This document shows, one piece after another, positions 34,606-46,949 of a DNA stretch of 64,000 bases; position 1 is the first letter of the stretch; the number at the start of each line of letters is the position of its first letter. The position numbers and the translations under genes are program-made. The DNA comes from Phytophthora sp. 'mugwort' (Eukaryota > Oomycota > Peronosporomycetes > Peronosporales > Peronosporaceae), in assembly GCA_033558025.1 (NCBI GenBank), contig JAUCEF010000016.1:2232001-2296000 (forward strand). The letters are read 5' to 3'. Under the pieces are notes generated by a model. The model saw only the letters and a program-made list of their open reading frames with translations. It did no database searches and was not told where the DNA came from.

Positions 34606-34861
34606 TAGTCTAGAAGTACCGCGAATTTAGCATTGTTGATTCAGCCAAGCATCTTCGCCTCCATAAGTGCTTGCCGGGCACGTGGTACTTCCAGTATAGC
34701 GCGATTTCCCGGGCAGCAAATCCAAGGTCATAGTCACATCAGAGCACTGATAACCATCTGCAGAGCGAGAAATTGCAGCAATAGCTGGACGTTTTCCGTG
34801 TAGCTCACGCGTATTATCGAAAATACCCGCTGGCGTGTGGGTAACTGGATTCCGCAATTTC

Positions 34862-35280
34862 TTATGCAAATGTATAGATGTAGCACGTAGAATGCTTGTC
34901 TCGTACCGGGTTCAACACCGGCGAGCGTCTTAGTTTACCGACTGCTTCAGGCACGAGCCCCGGACGCTTGCTCGGGTCAAACTTCGGCCGTATCAGGTTG
35001 TAAAACCTTTCCATCTGGTACTTGCCATGGTCGTGGAGCTCTCCGCATCCTCGGCAGACGAAGAAGTAGGCAGTGATGGGTGACCTTTCTTGCACACTTT
35101 TGGCACATCAGACTCTACCAGCATCCTAGATCCGAATGCTTTCGCAATGTGAGCATCGCTAACCGTCATGCGCGAAGCGGCACTCAATACGACACCGAGA
35201 CTTGGTATTCCGTGAGCTCGTGTCCATGAGCCCAAAGCTTCTTTGGGGATTGGTTCAGTGCCGACGCTTGTCAACTACTA
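34862..35280 (-). mobile_element. Gypsy gag/zinc-knuckle fragment
   Basis: Two overlapping frames carry ASRMTVSDAHIAKAFGSRML, then RGCGELHDHGKYQMERFYNL. The latter resembles the Cys/His region of oomycete Gypsy polyproteins. It is broken by a frameshift and is not continuous with the pol remnant at its left. Confidence 0.45.
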
Positions 35281-35299
35281 TTCCGCACCCGTTCTTCCA

Positions 35300-38200
35300 G
35301 TCACTCTAGCTGTTTTTCCAGCCTCACTGTGCGTCCTTTGCATTTCCGAAATGGCTGCTTCTTGACTGCCACGAGAGCATGCGTGTTCGCTATGTTGTCT
35401 GGTACGCTCTACGGGAACCCATCTGCTCGTGAGTGCGCGTAAAGACAACGCTTCCTTGGTCTTGGTATCTCTGCAACTTCCTCTTGTCCACTGCTGTGTG
35501 TCCTCGGAGCTTGTCTCGGCTATTTTCCAGCGAATTCCGTTGTCCTGTTGTCCAACTTAATCTGACCCATTGTTTCATGGTGTTGATCCGCTCTGGTGTC
35601 TATGGCTCTCCCTGGCACTGTGTACCTCCACTTGGATTCATATTCCAGTTGAGGCGGATGCCTGGGGTGCATTTCTCGACGCACCTGCATGTCGTCCCCT
35701 ATGTCCATTGGTGGTGAACTCATCATAATTGCGAGACCCCACCTACGCAGCTTGGCTTGCTGATGCTCCTTGTCCTCTGCCAGCGGGATCGTCATTGCGT
35801 ATGTCCGGCCTCCCGTTCGTCGAATGTTGAGGTCTGCTATGGAGCACTCCTGTATCCTGTTGTACTTACGACTTCTGAGGGTTTTGCCCACTGCGTCGAC
35901 AATTCACGTGTTGTTGGTCCAGTTGTAGGTCGGTCAGTAGGCTTTCTCCTCCTCCGTCCACTATCCGCCCGCTGCGCGTTGGTAACTCGAACGGCAGTCC
36001 TACGACCCATTCCTCCTCAGTTGACCAATAACGGCTTTATTTGCAAGCTCCGTGAGATCGTCTGCATATCGGCGTTGCTCTGCATCCGCCCTTGGTACAG
36101 TTGGCAGCAACGATTCCCCCATGATCTGTTGTAAAACGGCTCCTGGAGTTTTGGTATCTATTATCCTGCGACGCCCTAGCTCTTGGCGTGGCGAAAGATT
36201 CCCGCTCCATGTCTCCGGGACGCCCCGGGACGCCCATGCCTTCCAGGCTTCGTAGTAGACATCACCTCTGGATTAACCATTGCATGGTGTGCTTGATTCG
36301 TTGCGTCTTGCACGCGACCTGCAACGACGGTAGCCCCACTCCTCCGGCTTGCCTGGGCATGTAGAGTAACGCCGGGTTAATCTTGTGTCTGCTAGCCTCT
36401 GCAGTTGTTGCGTGGTGCCACAAGAATTGTTTCTGGATGTTGAGGAGCTGCTTTGCTGTTCTCTGCGGCATGTCGAACGCCGCCGCCATGAACAAAACGG
36501 ACGGTAACATGATCACGTTGAGTATCAGCACTCTCGGTTCCATACCGGTCGCTATCTGAGTCGCTGTTGCTTGCCGACACTGCATATTCCATACTCTCGC
36601 TGCCCGATTGATCTCCGTTAGCGGGCCCGTGCCCACTGCATAGCCCAGATTCCGCACCGTTTCCCGATTTTTGAGCACTGGTATTCCGTGGTACACCTTG
36701 AGCGCTATTGCTGTGTTCAAGAAAATGATGCAGCTTCTGGTCGGTTGCTCGTGAAGACCTGACAAGCGCCCAAATTGCTCCACCATTCTCATGAGGCTGG
36801 GTGGTTGCTCGGCTTCACTGAGAAACACCGTTGAGTCGTCAACAAAGGCTGAGAATTTGTGCTTTTCTCCCTCCCCTCCAGGAACCGCAATACCCGGTAT
36901 CTTCGGATCCTGTCTGATTGCGATCGCTAATATTTCTGCTGCTAGAAGGAATAGCAAAAGGGTAGCCCTGCTTGATTCCGGAGACAATGGCGGTTCCGAC
37001 AGTTCAGCATCCACCAAGAAGCGGGCCGATCTTCCATCATGTAGTTTTCTTATCATTGCCACGAGCTCCTGCGAGAAGCCGAAGCGAATCAACGCCAGGA
37101 ACAGGAACTCTCGTGCGACTGTGTCGTACGCCTTCCGGAAATCCAGAAGCTAGAATGAACTGACTCATCGCTGCTGAAAGCTCCGGCTTATCTTCTGCTG
37201 TCGCTAATACTGCGAGCATCATCATGACGGTTTTCATCATCTGACGCCCGTGTATGAACCCCTGCTGTGAGTCCCCGATGGACTTTCCCAGCATTCGTTG
37301 AGCTCTGATGGCTACAATTTTAGTGATCACCTTGTATCCTGTTTGTAACAAGGATATCGGACGTAATTCATTGCGTTGACTGAATCTCCTTTCTTCCTAA
37401 GCAGAATGATCAGACTCTCGAGGGGAAATGGAGGCGGTTCCTCCCCGTGGAGGAGTTCGTTCCCGATAGCCATTATCGCCGGAACCAGGACCGCTTGAAT
37501 ATCCTTGAAAAAGTCATTGTTGAGGCCGCCCTCCCCGGCCGCCTTGTGCCTGTTGAGGGCGTGAATTGCCTGAATGACTTCCTCTTGCGTAATCTCCCGC
37601 ATGAGCGCCGTGTTGTCTGTTGGTGACAGACGTCGGTCTTGCGGGATTTTAACAAACCGATCAAATTTCCTGCTCCAAGTCCGTGCCATGTATCGTGTTG
37701 TGGTTCTGTCCCAAGATTGACTTCCACTCCGACGCGCATCTATCGGCGATGTTCATTCCTCGCGTGAATTCAGCTCCGTTGATTCGCTGGATCGTTGTAA
37801 TTGTCTGATCCTTTTCCCAATTTGACACTCGCCGGAAGTTCCATCGTAACTGGTCGATCGTCCGCTCCAGGCGTTGGCCTAGCCGCACCAGATGCTCCTC
37901 CTGCACGTCTTCTTCCGTGACTGACTGCAACTCCCGTCTGGTGAGCAGATGCGCTCTGTTCTGGGCATTGATTCTATGGACGCTTGATTTCCTTCGGGCC
38001 GATTCCCGTTTTCCTACCGCTCGGATGCATTCGATGCACGCCCTCGCTGTAGTATCCCAACTTCACATGTCACTGCTCGACCAATGTCGTTTTTCACCAG
38101 CTCGTCCAACAGCTCAATCTTTATCCGCTCGGCTGTGATATTCTAATGGGGTACGCTACTCCTCGCGTCCGCCGCCTACGTGACCATCCCGGCTTGTCGT

Positions 38201-39022
38201 CGTGCAGATGCAAACAGACCCTTTGATGGTCGGCCTGTACCGCTGGTTCCTCCACTGCCATTGCTGCACTACTGCAATCAACCTCGTCGGCACGTAATAT
38301 CTACCAATCCTGTTCACCGACTCCGGTCCCCAATAAATAAAGATCTCCGACGGATCCTGTTCCTCCTCATCTTCAGCTGCATGGTCCTCGAGATTGCGTG
38401 CGTCTTCCAATTGCAGACGTTGTACTAATTTGTAGAGCGCCATACTTTCAGGACTTCCTGTTCTGGAACCGCCGAGTCTGTCCAGCTGAGGGCTTTGAAC
38501 GCTGTTAAAATCTCCTGCAAGTATGGTCTCCTTGTCCTGCCATGGCCAATTCTCCAACCCCATAAAGAAGTCCTCTCTTTCCTTGTGGTCGTTGTGTGCA
38601 TACACATTGACCACCTGCATCTTTCCTATCGTGATCGCTATCACTCTGTTTGGCCACTTTCTTGTTGCCAAGGCGTCAACAGCCGCCACGCTGATTCAAT
38701 AAGATGGCTGCTCCTCCTTGCCGACTATCATGTACACTCCAGTACGACAAGCCTGGTCCGTCTGTCTTGTATTTCCTTCCCCATAGCCTCTTCCATGTCG
38801 CTTCTAAGTCTCGCGCTTCCTCTGGTGAGCTAGCGTGAGTCTCCTGCAGTAACCATGCCAATGGTCTATCTTTTAGTGGCGTTCTTCTCCACGAACCGAA
38901 CCACCTTTGTCTGCTCTCCTTCGTGAAGCCCCACACGTGCTGGGATTCCAGCCTCCTTCCGCTGGCTTTCCCGGGTGTGCTGTGCGTCGGTCCTTGTTTA
39001 CCTGTTTCGTTTTTCAGGTATA
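35300..39022 (-). mobile_element. L1-like LINE, ORF2 half (endonuclease and reverse transcriptase), decayed
   Basis: Minus-strand order: an APE-type endonuclease at 38156-38936 (RPLAWLLQETHASSPEEARD; VVNVYAHNDHKERE; ILAGDFNSV), a connecting region at 37661-37930, reverse transcriptase at 36262-37689 ([54 protein letters not shown], the FVDD catalytic box), and a C-terminal region at 35390-36134. Several frameshifts break it. At 39022 it is interrupted by a hAT insertion and resumes at 40998. Confidence 0.8.
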
Positions 39023-39030
39023 CCTGGCGC
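39023..39030. repeat. Left target-site duplication of hAT insertion
   Basis: CCTGGCGC, identical to 40990-40997; 8 bp is the usual duplication size for hAT elements. Confidence 0.85.
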
Positions 39031-40989
39031 CAGCGATGGCCAAAAATGTATTGGATGGCATTGCAGACAAAGCGATGAGAAGTAATATGTATTGAAGTTC
39101 TTGGTTAGCTTCCAGTAAGAACTGCAACGCTGGTCGCAGCAGCAATATTTACTGCAATACTACTAGGATAACTACTATTTTGCTGCTGAAGCCGCCTTCA
39201 TCGCCTGCGCCACCATGTCCGCGTTCCAAAGGTGGCGGTTGTGCTTGAGAAAGAGTAATTTCTCAAAGCTGACCGGAGTCAACCGCTTCCGGGTTGCCCT
39301 TACACGTGTTTCGCACTGCTAAAAAGTCGTTTAGCTGACGCTGATGTTCCTCCGATAAAGCGAAGATCGACTTACCCCTCGCCCGGCATCAATCTCTGTC
39401 GTTTTCGAAGGCGCAGTCGGCAGGCATAGCTTCGTTTGTCGTCATCCTCCTGGGGTTCGGACACGTCCGAGGGCTCACGTATCAAAAAGCAGCTGACTCG
39501 TGTCTTCTCTTGGTCAGTGAGACTGTCCTGGTCTCCGTTGATGATCTTCACGACCGCCGACTCGAACTACGGGCTGTGCGAGATAGCAGCATCAGCAGCG
39601 GGGTAGTCTTTAAGCTCAGGATAATCTTCAGCATCATCTTAAAGGTCTCATGAACACTGCCAATGTGCCGACCCTGCTTTTGCAAGTCGGTCACGATACT
39701 CTTGAAGTTTTGAGAGAAGGCATGATTATCTTGATACGCTCCGAGTCCCCACGGCGAACCGTATCAATGTCGTCGAGTTGTCTTGCCTGGCTGTCGAGAC
39801 GCAAAAAGCGGTGGAGCTTTTTATACTTTGATGACCATCTTGTGACGTTGCGTTTGATTGGGGTGAGCGACGTCAACTCTCGATGAGCTCCAGCAGCCTT
39901 GAGGTTCCGCAACTGTGACACGACTTTATCTGCTCGTTCAATAGTCATCTCGACTGCAGGCCGCTGTGCAAGATATGCCTTCACGGCAAGGTGATGACAG
40001 ACGATGACGTGATCGCCTTGCCGTAGATGGACAGTACCGCTTCCAACAGTGCGTAGTGCTCGTCCGCAGTGTACGACGTTTCGTTTAGCGGAGGGGATCA
40101 ACCGAGCAGGACCTCGTAGTACTCGCCGTCCTCCAACGTGGCGATGATTCCGATGTAGTGCGTCGAGACGTCGGTCCAACTGTCGAGCATTATCCCGAAG
40201 AAAGAGGGCAGCGTTTCTTCGATCTTGCCTCGACCAAAGGGACCAGGTGCGTGATGTACAGCATGATGCTGTTGCTGCAAACAGGGTCGAGCTGGGACAT
40301 CGCCCGAATCAAGGGGTTGACCACCTCCGAGAGCGGCATGTCTCGGATGACAAGCCACTTAATCCACCGAAAAACAGAGAGCTCTCGAGACGATATGAAC
40401 TTTTCCCTCTCAAAACCCAGCGGGTTTGCATGATCTCTCTTGGCTCGGGTAAACTTCTCCATGTAATCTTGTCCAACACAGCTGATGAGGTGCTTCCTCA
40501 GGATGGAGTACCGAGTTTTCCACGTCTGCTTGGGCTTGGACGGGCACTTGCGGCACTGCCCCCTCGGCAATACCACGTCGAAACAAAACAGCACATCCGC
40601 AGGGATGCCGCTAGTAGAGAACGAGTTCTTGCTGAGGGCCATGGCTGACGACGCTAAGGTAGTTCTGGGACGTGGTGACGTGCACAGGAAGTTGCAAAGG
40701 CAGAATGAAACAGGAAGGATGTAGGGGCGCTCGAGTGCGCGAGCGGACTCAGGAGACCGCTTGGCTGCGCACCAGCCGTCGAGGCTCGAACAGTTAGGCA
40801 TCGGACCCGCGATAGGTTAACTGATTTTTTGTTGCTGAGACCGGTTAGGCGTAGGGAACAGTAAGAACTGCAATGTCGATGGGCGCTTCAATACGCATTG
40901 CAATACCTGTCGAGCTTGCAGTATAACATTGCGAGTAGTATTGATAAATGCTAATACCTGCAAAACAAATACATTTTTGGCTACCACTG
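39031..40989 (-). mobile_element. hAT transposon inserted in the LINE (1959 bp, inactive)
   Basis: The ends are 22-nt terminal inverted repeats starting CAG (39031-39052 and 40968-40989, three mismatches), flanked by an exact 8-bp duplication CCTGGCGC. Inside, on the minus strand, is a transposase remnant: an N-terminal zinc-finger-like region (PRGQCRKCPSKPKQTWKTRY), then IMLDSWTDVSTHYIGIIATL (catalytic core), and a C-terminal dimerisation region near 39200-39420 (GTSASAKRLFSSAKHV). Stops and shifts make it non-functional. Because TIRs and duplication are still clear, the insertion is younger than most repeats here. Confidence 0.88.
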
Positions 40990-40997
40990 CCTGGCGC
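40990..40997. repeat. Right target-site duplication of hAT insertion
   Basis: CCTGGCGC, matching 39023-39030. Confidence 0.85.
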
Positions 40998-43900
40998 CCG
41001 TAGGCGTCGCCTGCGGCTCCGATCTCTCAATATCCTTGCGGCGTCGCAGTCGAGTCTGCTGAGCTACCTTTCATATTGATTCGGCGCATCAGGTCCCCCT
41101 TGCACCAGCGCCGTCGAAAAGTAACGAGCAACCCCAAACCAGTTTACCGTGAGCGTTTCAGCCGAATATTCCTTTCGATACTCCGGAATGGATCGAAGAG
41201 CCGTAAGGTGTCTTACGAGTAGTGTCAGCATTCCGTGTTCTCTTTCGTCCTCGTACCCAGTCAGCGCTCGAATTCCTTCTCGTAGATCAATGCACACAGG
41301 ATATGTTGAGCTAGCCTATCCTGTTGCCAACATCGCACCATTTGAGGACCTCGTCATCTCCATATCTGTATCCCCGCAGGCGGCTCCAGTCCTCGCTCGT
41401 ATCTACTAATGGCACCAGGTTGTTCGATGCCGGCCGGATGAATTTATCCTTCCAGTCTTCTATCCAACGGATTCCTATACCCTTTGTTCTGTCCCTATAG
41501 GCTGTCAGTCTCCGTGGAGGCACTCTCTGCGCCACGCCACGGTCCAGGCTTCGAGTACTTGCTCACTTAGCGCAACTAGCAGCTCTTCCGGGAACACAAC
41601 ACTCTGTACCATGCGTATCAATTTTGCCGGTTCGCTTTGGCAACGGTGATCCACTGATCAGTGCTACTGAGTTCTTGGGGAAAGGCTGTAGTTGCTGAGG
41701 TTGACCCAGCTGCACCTAGATTCATCCACAACTCCGGCCATGCGTCACGTGTCACCATGGTGGTGGCTGTGGACTCGGGTTGCTGTACATCTGATCGCTA
41801 CCGGGTCTGCCGCACGCGCTTGATGCGTCAGCTTTAACCGCATGACCTGCCTGATTCTCTCCGCCTCCATTGGTGTAATGGAGTGGGGTCGCTTCTGGGT
41901 CTTTAATTGACTGCGAGTCTGATAAGTGTCGACGGCTGAGGTCTGCTGCAAGCTGCCGTGCGGCTTGTGCTAGATGGTACGTAGACCGATTCTGCCTCGT
42001 CCTCCTCCTCCTCCAATTGATTGTCCTGGACCGTGTCTGAATCCCCTCTGGCTGCCTCCACCGCAGATTGCTGTCGTTGGCGCAGTACCGCGACTGGGAT
42101 CTGATAGTGTTGCAGCATTCGCCGTACTACATCCTCCGTTTCATCGGCGAGATCCATCGTCAACAGCTTTTCACTTTCCTCTAAAGATAACTGTGAGACA
42201 GTATTCACAAAAAAGGCTAGCAGTTCGGCATAGCGAGGTGGGTCTGCTTTCTCCAAAGTAGGTGGATTTCGTACTGTAGGTCATGAGGGATCGACATGCG
42301 TGTGAAGCGACTGCGTAGCTCCTCGATACTACCGGCCCAGAGACCGGGAACCCATAGGTCAAGATCTGCTTCCTGTCCCGGACTGCATGTCGTCCCCACC
42401 TGGCTTGAGCCTGCTGTATCCTCATTCAGACCTGCCGTACTCATCGTCTCATCATCATCCTGCGCTGCGGTTACTGGAGCTGGAGTTTCCTTTGGCCCGG
42501 TGTGCCCGAAAGCATAGTAGTGCTCCCCCCAAAATCACACCACTAGGGGAGGAACTGCATCTTGTCTCTTCGCTTTTCGGATCTCAGCTAGGCACCGGCC
42601 GACTTGCAGTGGGACCTGCTGGGCTTTATCAAACAACTTTCGTCCCTTGGTCGTTGTGCTAGGTCTGTACTTCGAACAGTACCAGAGTTGCGTGTGGTCC
42701 GTGTTGTAAGCCAATACATAGATCTGACGTTGCAGGAAGTTAGCCGCAGCCGCCATCAGTTCGCTACTGCCCCAATTATATCTGGGAATCATCCCTTGTC
42801 GCCGGGAGGTAGTTGCCGCGTATTCCTCCAAGTACCATTTATATTGTTTACTCGATTCTCTAGCATCCATTCCTTCCCATCCGCGCTCTATATTTGTCAG
42901 CGTTGTGAGTCTGGTAAAATGATCAAACTGTTCTGCGCAGTTAAGCAAACCAGTCCATTTGATATCTCGTTTGATGCTGGCCGTGATATCCTCGAGACTG
43001 GTATTCAACGCCGCTAGATCATGATCCGCCCGTGCTTGCGCCAATGCCATGGCCATATAAATTTCCAGACGCCGGAGTCGCCACCTTTCGGATCCCAAGA
43101 AGACGTTCGATGTCCAAGAACGTCGATATTTCCCCTTCCGGGTTCTCCGCGCTCGGAATGTTCGGTCCTTTGAATTTGGCAACTGCCTTTACAGCTTGTT
43201 GGAGTGGCTTCCGTTCCCGTTGTTTCAATGCCACTAGCTGCGATGCGTCCCGCTGCTTCGGTGGTTTTGCACTCACAATGTGCAGCCGTGCCTTCTTTTC
43301 GGACGAGATGGTTGGCTTTGGTTTCTCGTCCAACTCGTCCCCCGATGGGATTTCCACTACGGCTGTCCGTGGCCTGCTGCTTTTCCTCCTGTCCTCATCA
43401 TCTTCCGTATCGTCTACCAACACCGCGAATTGCCCCGGTGGCTTATCGCTACGCTGCTCTAGCGTGGCCGGATGCGCTTGTAATTTCCGTCCTTTCGAGT
43501 ATGGCACGGTAACCCAAGGTTTTTGCGGCTCTGGTACATCTGGTGAGCTGTCACCTTTGCCGGCCGCCTCGGTTACGATTGTGGTCTATTCCTGGGTTTG
43601 CTGGTCCCGCACTCCGCAAACCGGGGAGCGCTTCACCTCTGCTGACGGCGCCACCGCTGCTTGTGGCTCGCGTTCTGCTACCCGCTGTAGCTGTAGTCGC
43701 TTGGCTGCCGATGCCTTCATCTCGTCCATGCTAGGCAACGGCTTGGCCAGGTCCTCTAATCGTGCTACTTTGCTCTCATGGGCACCCTACTTCCTTCGCC
43801 GCTTAGTTGCGCCTCCGTGTATCGACACCGTGTCATCATGTGACCGACTTGCTGCATTGCAAGCACTGTAGTCGGTGGCGAACTGCTGGATGCTTTAACA

Positions 43901-44530
43901 CAAGTGGCCTGCCGTAACAGCTCAGTCTTACAATACCTCTCAGGAACCCTAGGCACTCCACTGTCTTGACCGTTAGCCTCCACACTGTTGAAGTGCTCGA
44001 TTCAGGCGTGCATGAATCCATGACTTCCAACGCCGTTCGGCCTCGATATGAGCTTGTAAGTACGCCGTTAACCGCCCCACATCTGTAAAGCGGGTTATGT
44101 TATAGATGTCTACTGCGTACTCTCGCTGGGTTACCGTCCGAACTCCGTCTCGCCCAAGCTGACGTGCCCAGACCGATCCTGTGTCGGGCCTGTGCATGTT
44201 ACCAAGGGTATAGATCGACTTCTTGAATGGTACCCGTGTTTCCTGAAACTTGCGGGCCGTCGCTCGGTTGAACGTGTAGAAGTGAATACTCCTTTGGACA
44301 TGATTGTAACTAATGATCTTAGCTAGATGAAGCAGAGGCAATAGTTCTTTCTGGCTCATGCCGAGTTCGAGCAGGATGTCTTCTTTGATCGCCCTCGCAC
44401 TTTGTCGGCTCGGTTTAACTGTGAACCTGCCACGTAGCTGTAGCACTAGCTCTCCTTCCACCTGCTTCCTTATCGTACTTGATAGCCGTAGGATCGTACG
44501 GGGCGCAAATACAAGCCTTTTGTATATTGC
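40998..44530 (-). mobile_element. L1-like LINE, ORF1 half, decayed
   Basis: Minus-strand order: 43973-44530 holds an N-terminal region (EDILLELGMSQKELLPLLHL). A CCHC zinc knuckle near 43820-43960 (LQCLQC and HMMTRCRYTEAQ in adjacent frames) follows. A charged linker lies at 43019-43507, an OTU-like segment at about 42630-43070, an acidic region at 41903-42256 and a last part at 41064-41535 (LTALRSIPEYRKEYSAETLT). The zinc knuckle identifies ORF1 of a LINE. With the ORF2 half, less the hAT insertion, the element spans about 7.2 kb. Confidence 0.7.
42630..43070 (-). other. OTU-protease-like domain within LINE ORF1 (inactivated)
   Basis: The minus-strand frame begins at a site reading PASGN, where active OTU enzymes have a (D)GNC motif, followed by MAMALAQARADHDLAAL. 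The C-terminal half has NWGSSELMAAAANFLQRQIY and VLAYN..LWYC, the usual OTU pattern W-G...E-L..A...L...I.V. At the cysteine codon the DNA has a one-base insertion with a changed base, so the Cys is lost and the frame shifts. OTU domains are cysteine proteases that remove ubiquitin. The assignment is by pattern. Confidence 0.5.
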
Positions 44531-46667
44531 TCAAATGAAGCTATTTATTATACCTGAAGTTCGCGATGAGAATGCGTGCAGCTTAACAGATTCGGCAGCC
44601 GCATCTGACAAGTAATGGAAGCGTGTCTATGGAGCCAGAAATCATTTTTTTGCATAAGGCAAAGCCTGGCGGAACGCCGAGCTGGCACTGGGCTTTCTCG
44701 TGAACATTTTAGTGGTCGCAGAACGGTTGGCCCAGGGGTGCTGATCTCGGGTGACTTCACCACCCAGTCGACCGCCGAATTGCTGAAGTCGCGGCGGAAG
44801 ATAACATAGTGCTGCAGCGAGCGCCTCCAGGATATACCTAGTGCTGTCGACCCGCGGATATATCCTGGAATAAGCCACAGAAGGACCGCATGAGAGTGAT
44901 ATGGACTAGTAGGTGCGAGCTGAATGCGCTAGAATGCAAGTTCAGATGGATGACGAGGAAACTAAGCAGCAACAGCCCGATAGGAAACTAGTACTGTGAC
45001 GGATGCATGCTGCTGGGAGCGGTTTGAACACCAAGACAGTCATGAGCGGCTTCAAACGCACCAACTTGCCGTTCGCCGAGCAGGAGTCCACTACTACCAA
45101 AGGAAAGGGCGACTCCTGCGCTGCAAACGGAGAGCTGATTTGTGCGCTGGATGCTCTTTCCTGGATTGACAGGACATCGGAGAAGTAAGTTGGGATGAAG
45201 ACGTAATTGAGAGGTTCTTTTACCAGAAGGAGGATATTTGAAAATCGGTACCGTACATCAGTTTCTTACACATTACTGTTTACTGATATATGGTTAGGCT
45301 GCACATCGGGGTGACAATTGACAGCTAGATTACGGCACTCGTCTCCACCGAGAACCACGACCATTGTGCGAGGTAGGAAAGAAGCCAGTACATGAAGTCC
45401 AACGCTTTCGAAAAGCACTGATGAGCATGTTAAACGCTGGGGGTGGCGTTGAGCCACAAGGTGAAGATTGCTGATGCGATATAAGGTTGCAGATGCATTA
45501 GTGGAGCTGCAGTGACCAAGAACTGCATCTAACTAGCCCTAAATCCAGGACTGTGGAATTTCAATAGCACTCCTAATGACGTTTTTTTTTTTAGCCATTT
45601 TGGACTTAAATGGAGAGACGCATCGCTTGCCTCATTGCTGACTTTAGTTTTTTTGGTACTGTACTTACAGAACTGTTTTTTTATTTTACGAAACTACTGG
45701 TCATTGCGGAGAAGGAGAAAATATCGATATATATTTATTGGTCTTTTGTTCGGAGCCAGCTAATATCAGCAATATATCCAGTATCCACGTCAATATCTAC
45801 ATCGACCGCTGTCTCTTGGTCGCGACGGCTTTGCAATAGCTTCAGTGATAACGTTAACATCACAGAGACAGTCATTGTGCTTTAGAAACAAAACATCTCA
45901 AGCATCATCGGGTACATAGCGGGCGCTGATTAGAGCACCATTGAAAAGGTAGGTCCATCAGCATCATTACTATTTATGTTGCTCCAAGATCTCGTGCTGG
46001 GCAAAACCACTCCGTTATTTAAATAAATTCGTTTCATGTGGTGCCCATTCTCCGTTATGCGCCGAGATTACGACTCATAACATGGATTTGGGCAAGAGCT
46101 TGTCGACAGCTCAAGGTGCTCACGACGCTCATGATAAGTTCGTGTCGGTAGCGCTGAGCCGCTTCTGGCTACCCGCACACCGGAGACAAAGGTCTCTTTG
46201 ATGCTACGGAATGAGGCGACGATGAGGCGAAGTGCTGCGTCTCGAACGAGAACGAAGGCGTCGAAGGAACCGAAATATGTCGACCAGAGATAATTTGCAT
46301 GACGCTTTCGATACGAGGGAGGCTGCTGAAAGAAGCGGCACTGCTATTGTCATTCTGGGGCCTGCTACGACCATGATGACTGTATTTGTCAAACAGGCTA
46401 CACTGACTTTGGGTGGCATATATGGTGCGCTTATGTGTGTTGCTTCCGAAGGTCAACGCCAAGAACAGAAACGACTCAAAACCGCGACACAAGTGTCTCG
46501 TGCGCCAGCAGATACGGATAGAGGCAGTCAGCCTTCTCTCTTGATTCGGTCGGCGCCAACAGCGGGAGCAACACGAGCTGTGTGTGGGGATGCATGCAGT
46601 ACAAAAAAGAAGTAAAAACTAGCGAAGGAAAGCTCGGCAAGGAGGCGCCCGTGATATATTATTACGC
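44531..46667. other. Unassigned stretch
   Basis: I see no supported gene. Short open frames on both strands (for example near 45003-45188, 45610-45885 and 46232-46615) have no recognisable motif. An 11-nt inverted repeat, TCCAGGATATA, lies at 44826-44836 and 44859-44869. Confidence 0.45.
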
Positions 46668-46818
46668 AATGATCGTGAAGAAATAGAGTTTTTGACACGG
46701 ATATCATTACGTTTTTAAGAAGCAGGGATATTATAGTTTTAAGTTTTGATATCCGTGTCAAAAACTCTTTTTAAAGTAATGATATCCGTGTCAAGAACTC
46801 TATTTCTACACGATCATT
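46668..46818. repeat. Fold-back / MITE-like element
   Basis: Arms of 43 nt (46668-46710 and 46776-46818) are complementary with two mismatches. Between them lies a third, partial copy of the arm (about 46748-46772, GATATCCGTGTCAAAAACTC). No clear target duplication is visible. It sits next to the MULE remnant. Confidence 0.8.
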
Positions 46819-46949
46819 AAAATGAAGACTTGGCTAGTGCTGTCGAGTAAAAGCTCGCTTTGTACGGTGAAGATTTTAATTTGAATAGCCTGTATTGCAA
46901 AAGAATAGAAATACTGTCGTGTTTGTTAGGATGGTTTCCTTTGATTCAG

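Noticed and set aside
43032..43871. 279-residue open frame on the plus strand
   Set aside because: Antisense to LINE ORF1; composition mirrors it and no domain is seen.
46232..46615. 127-residue open frame that could be a small secreted or effector protein
   Set aside because: No signal peptide, no RXLR or LFLAK motif, and the opposite strand is open too.
46668..46818. CRISPR-like repeat array
   Set aside because: The three related units are in inverted arrangement, not regularly spaced direct repeats; this is a fold-back element in a eukaryotic genome.
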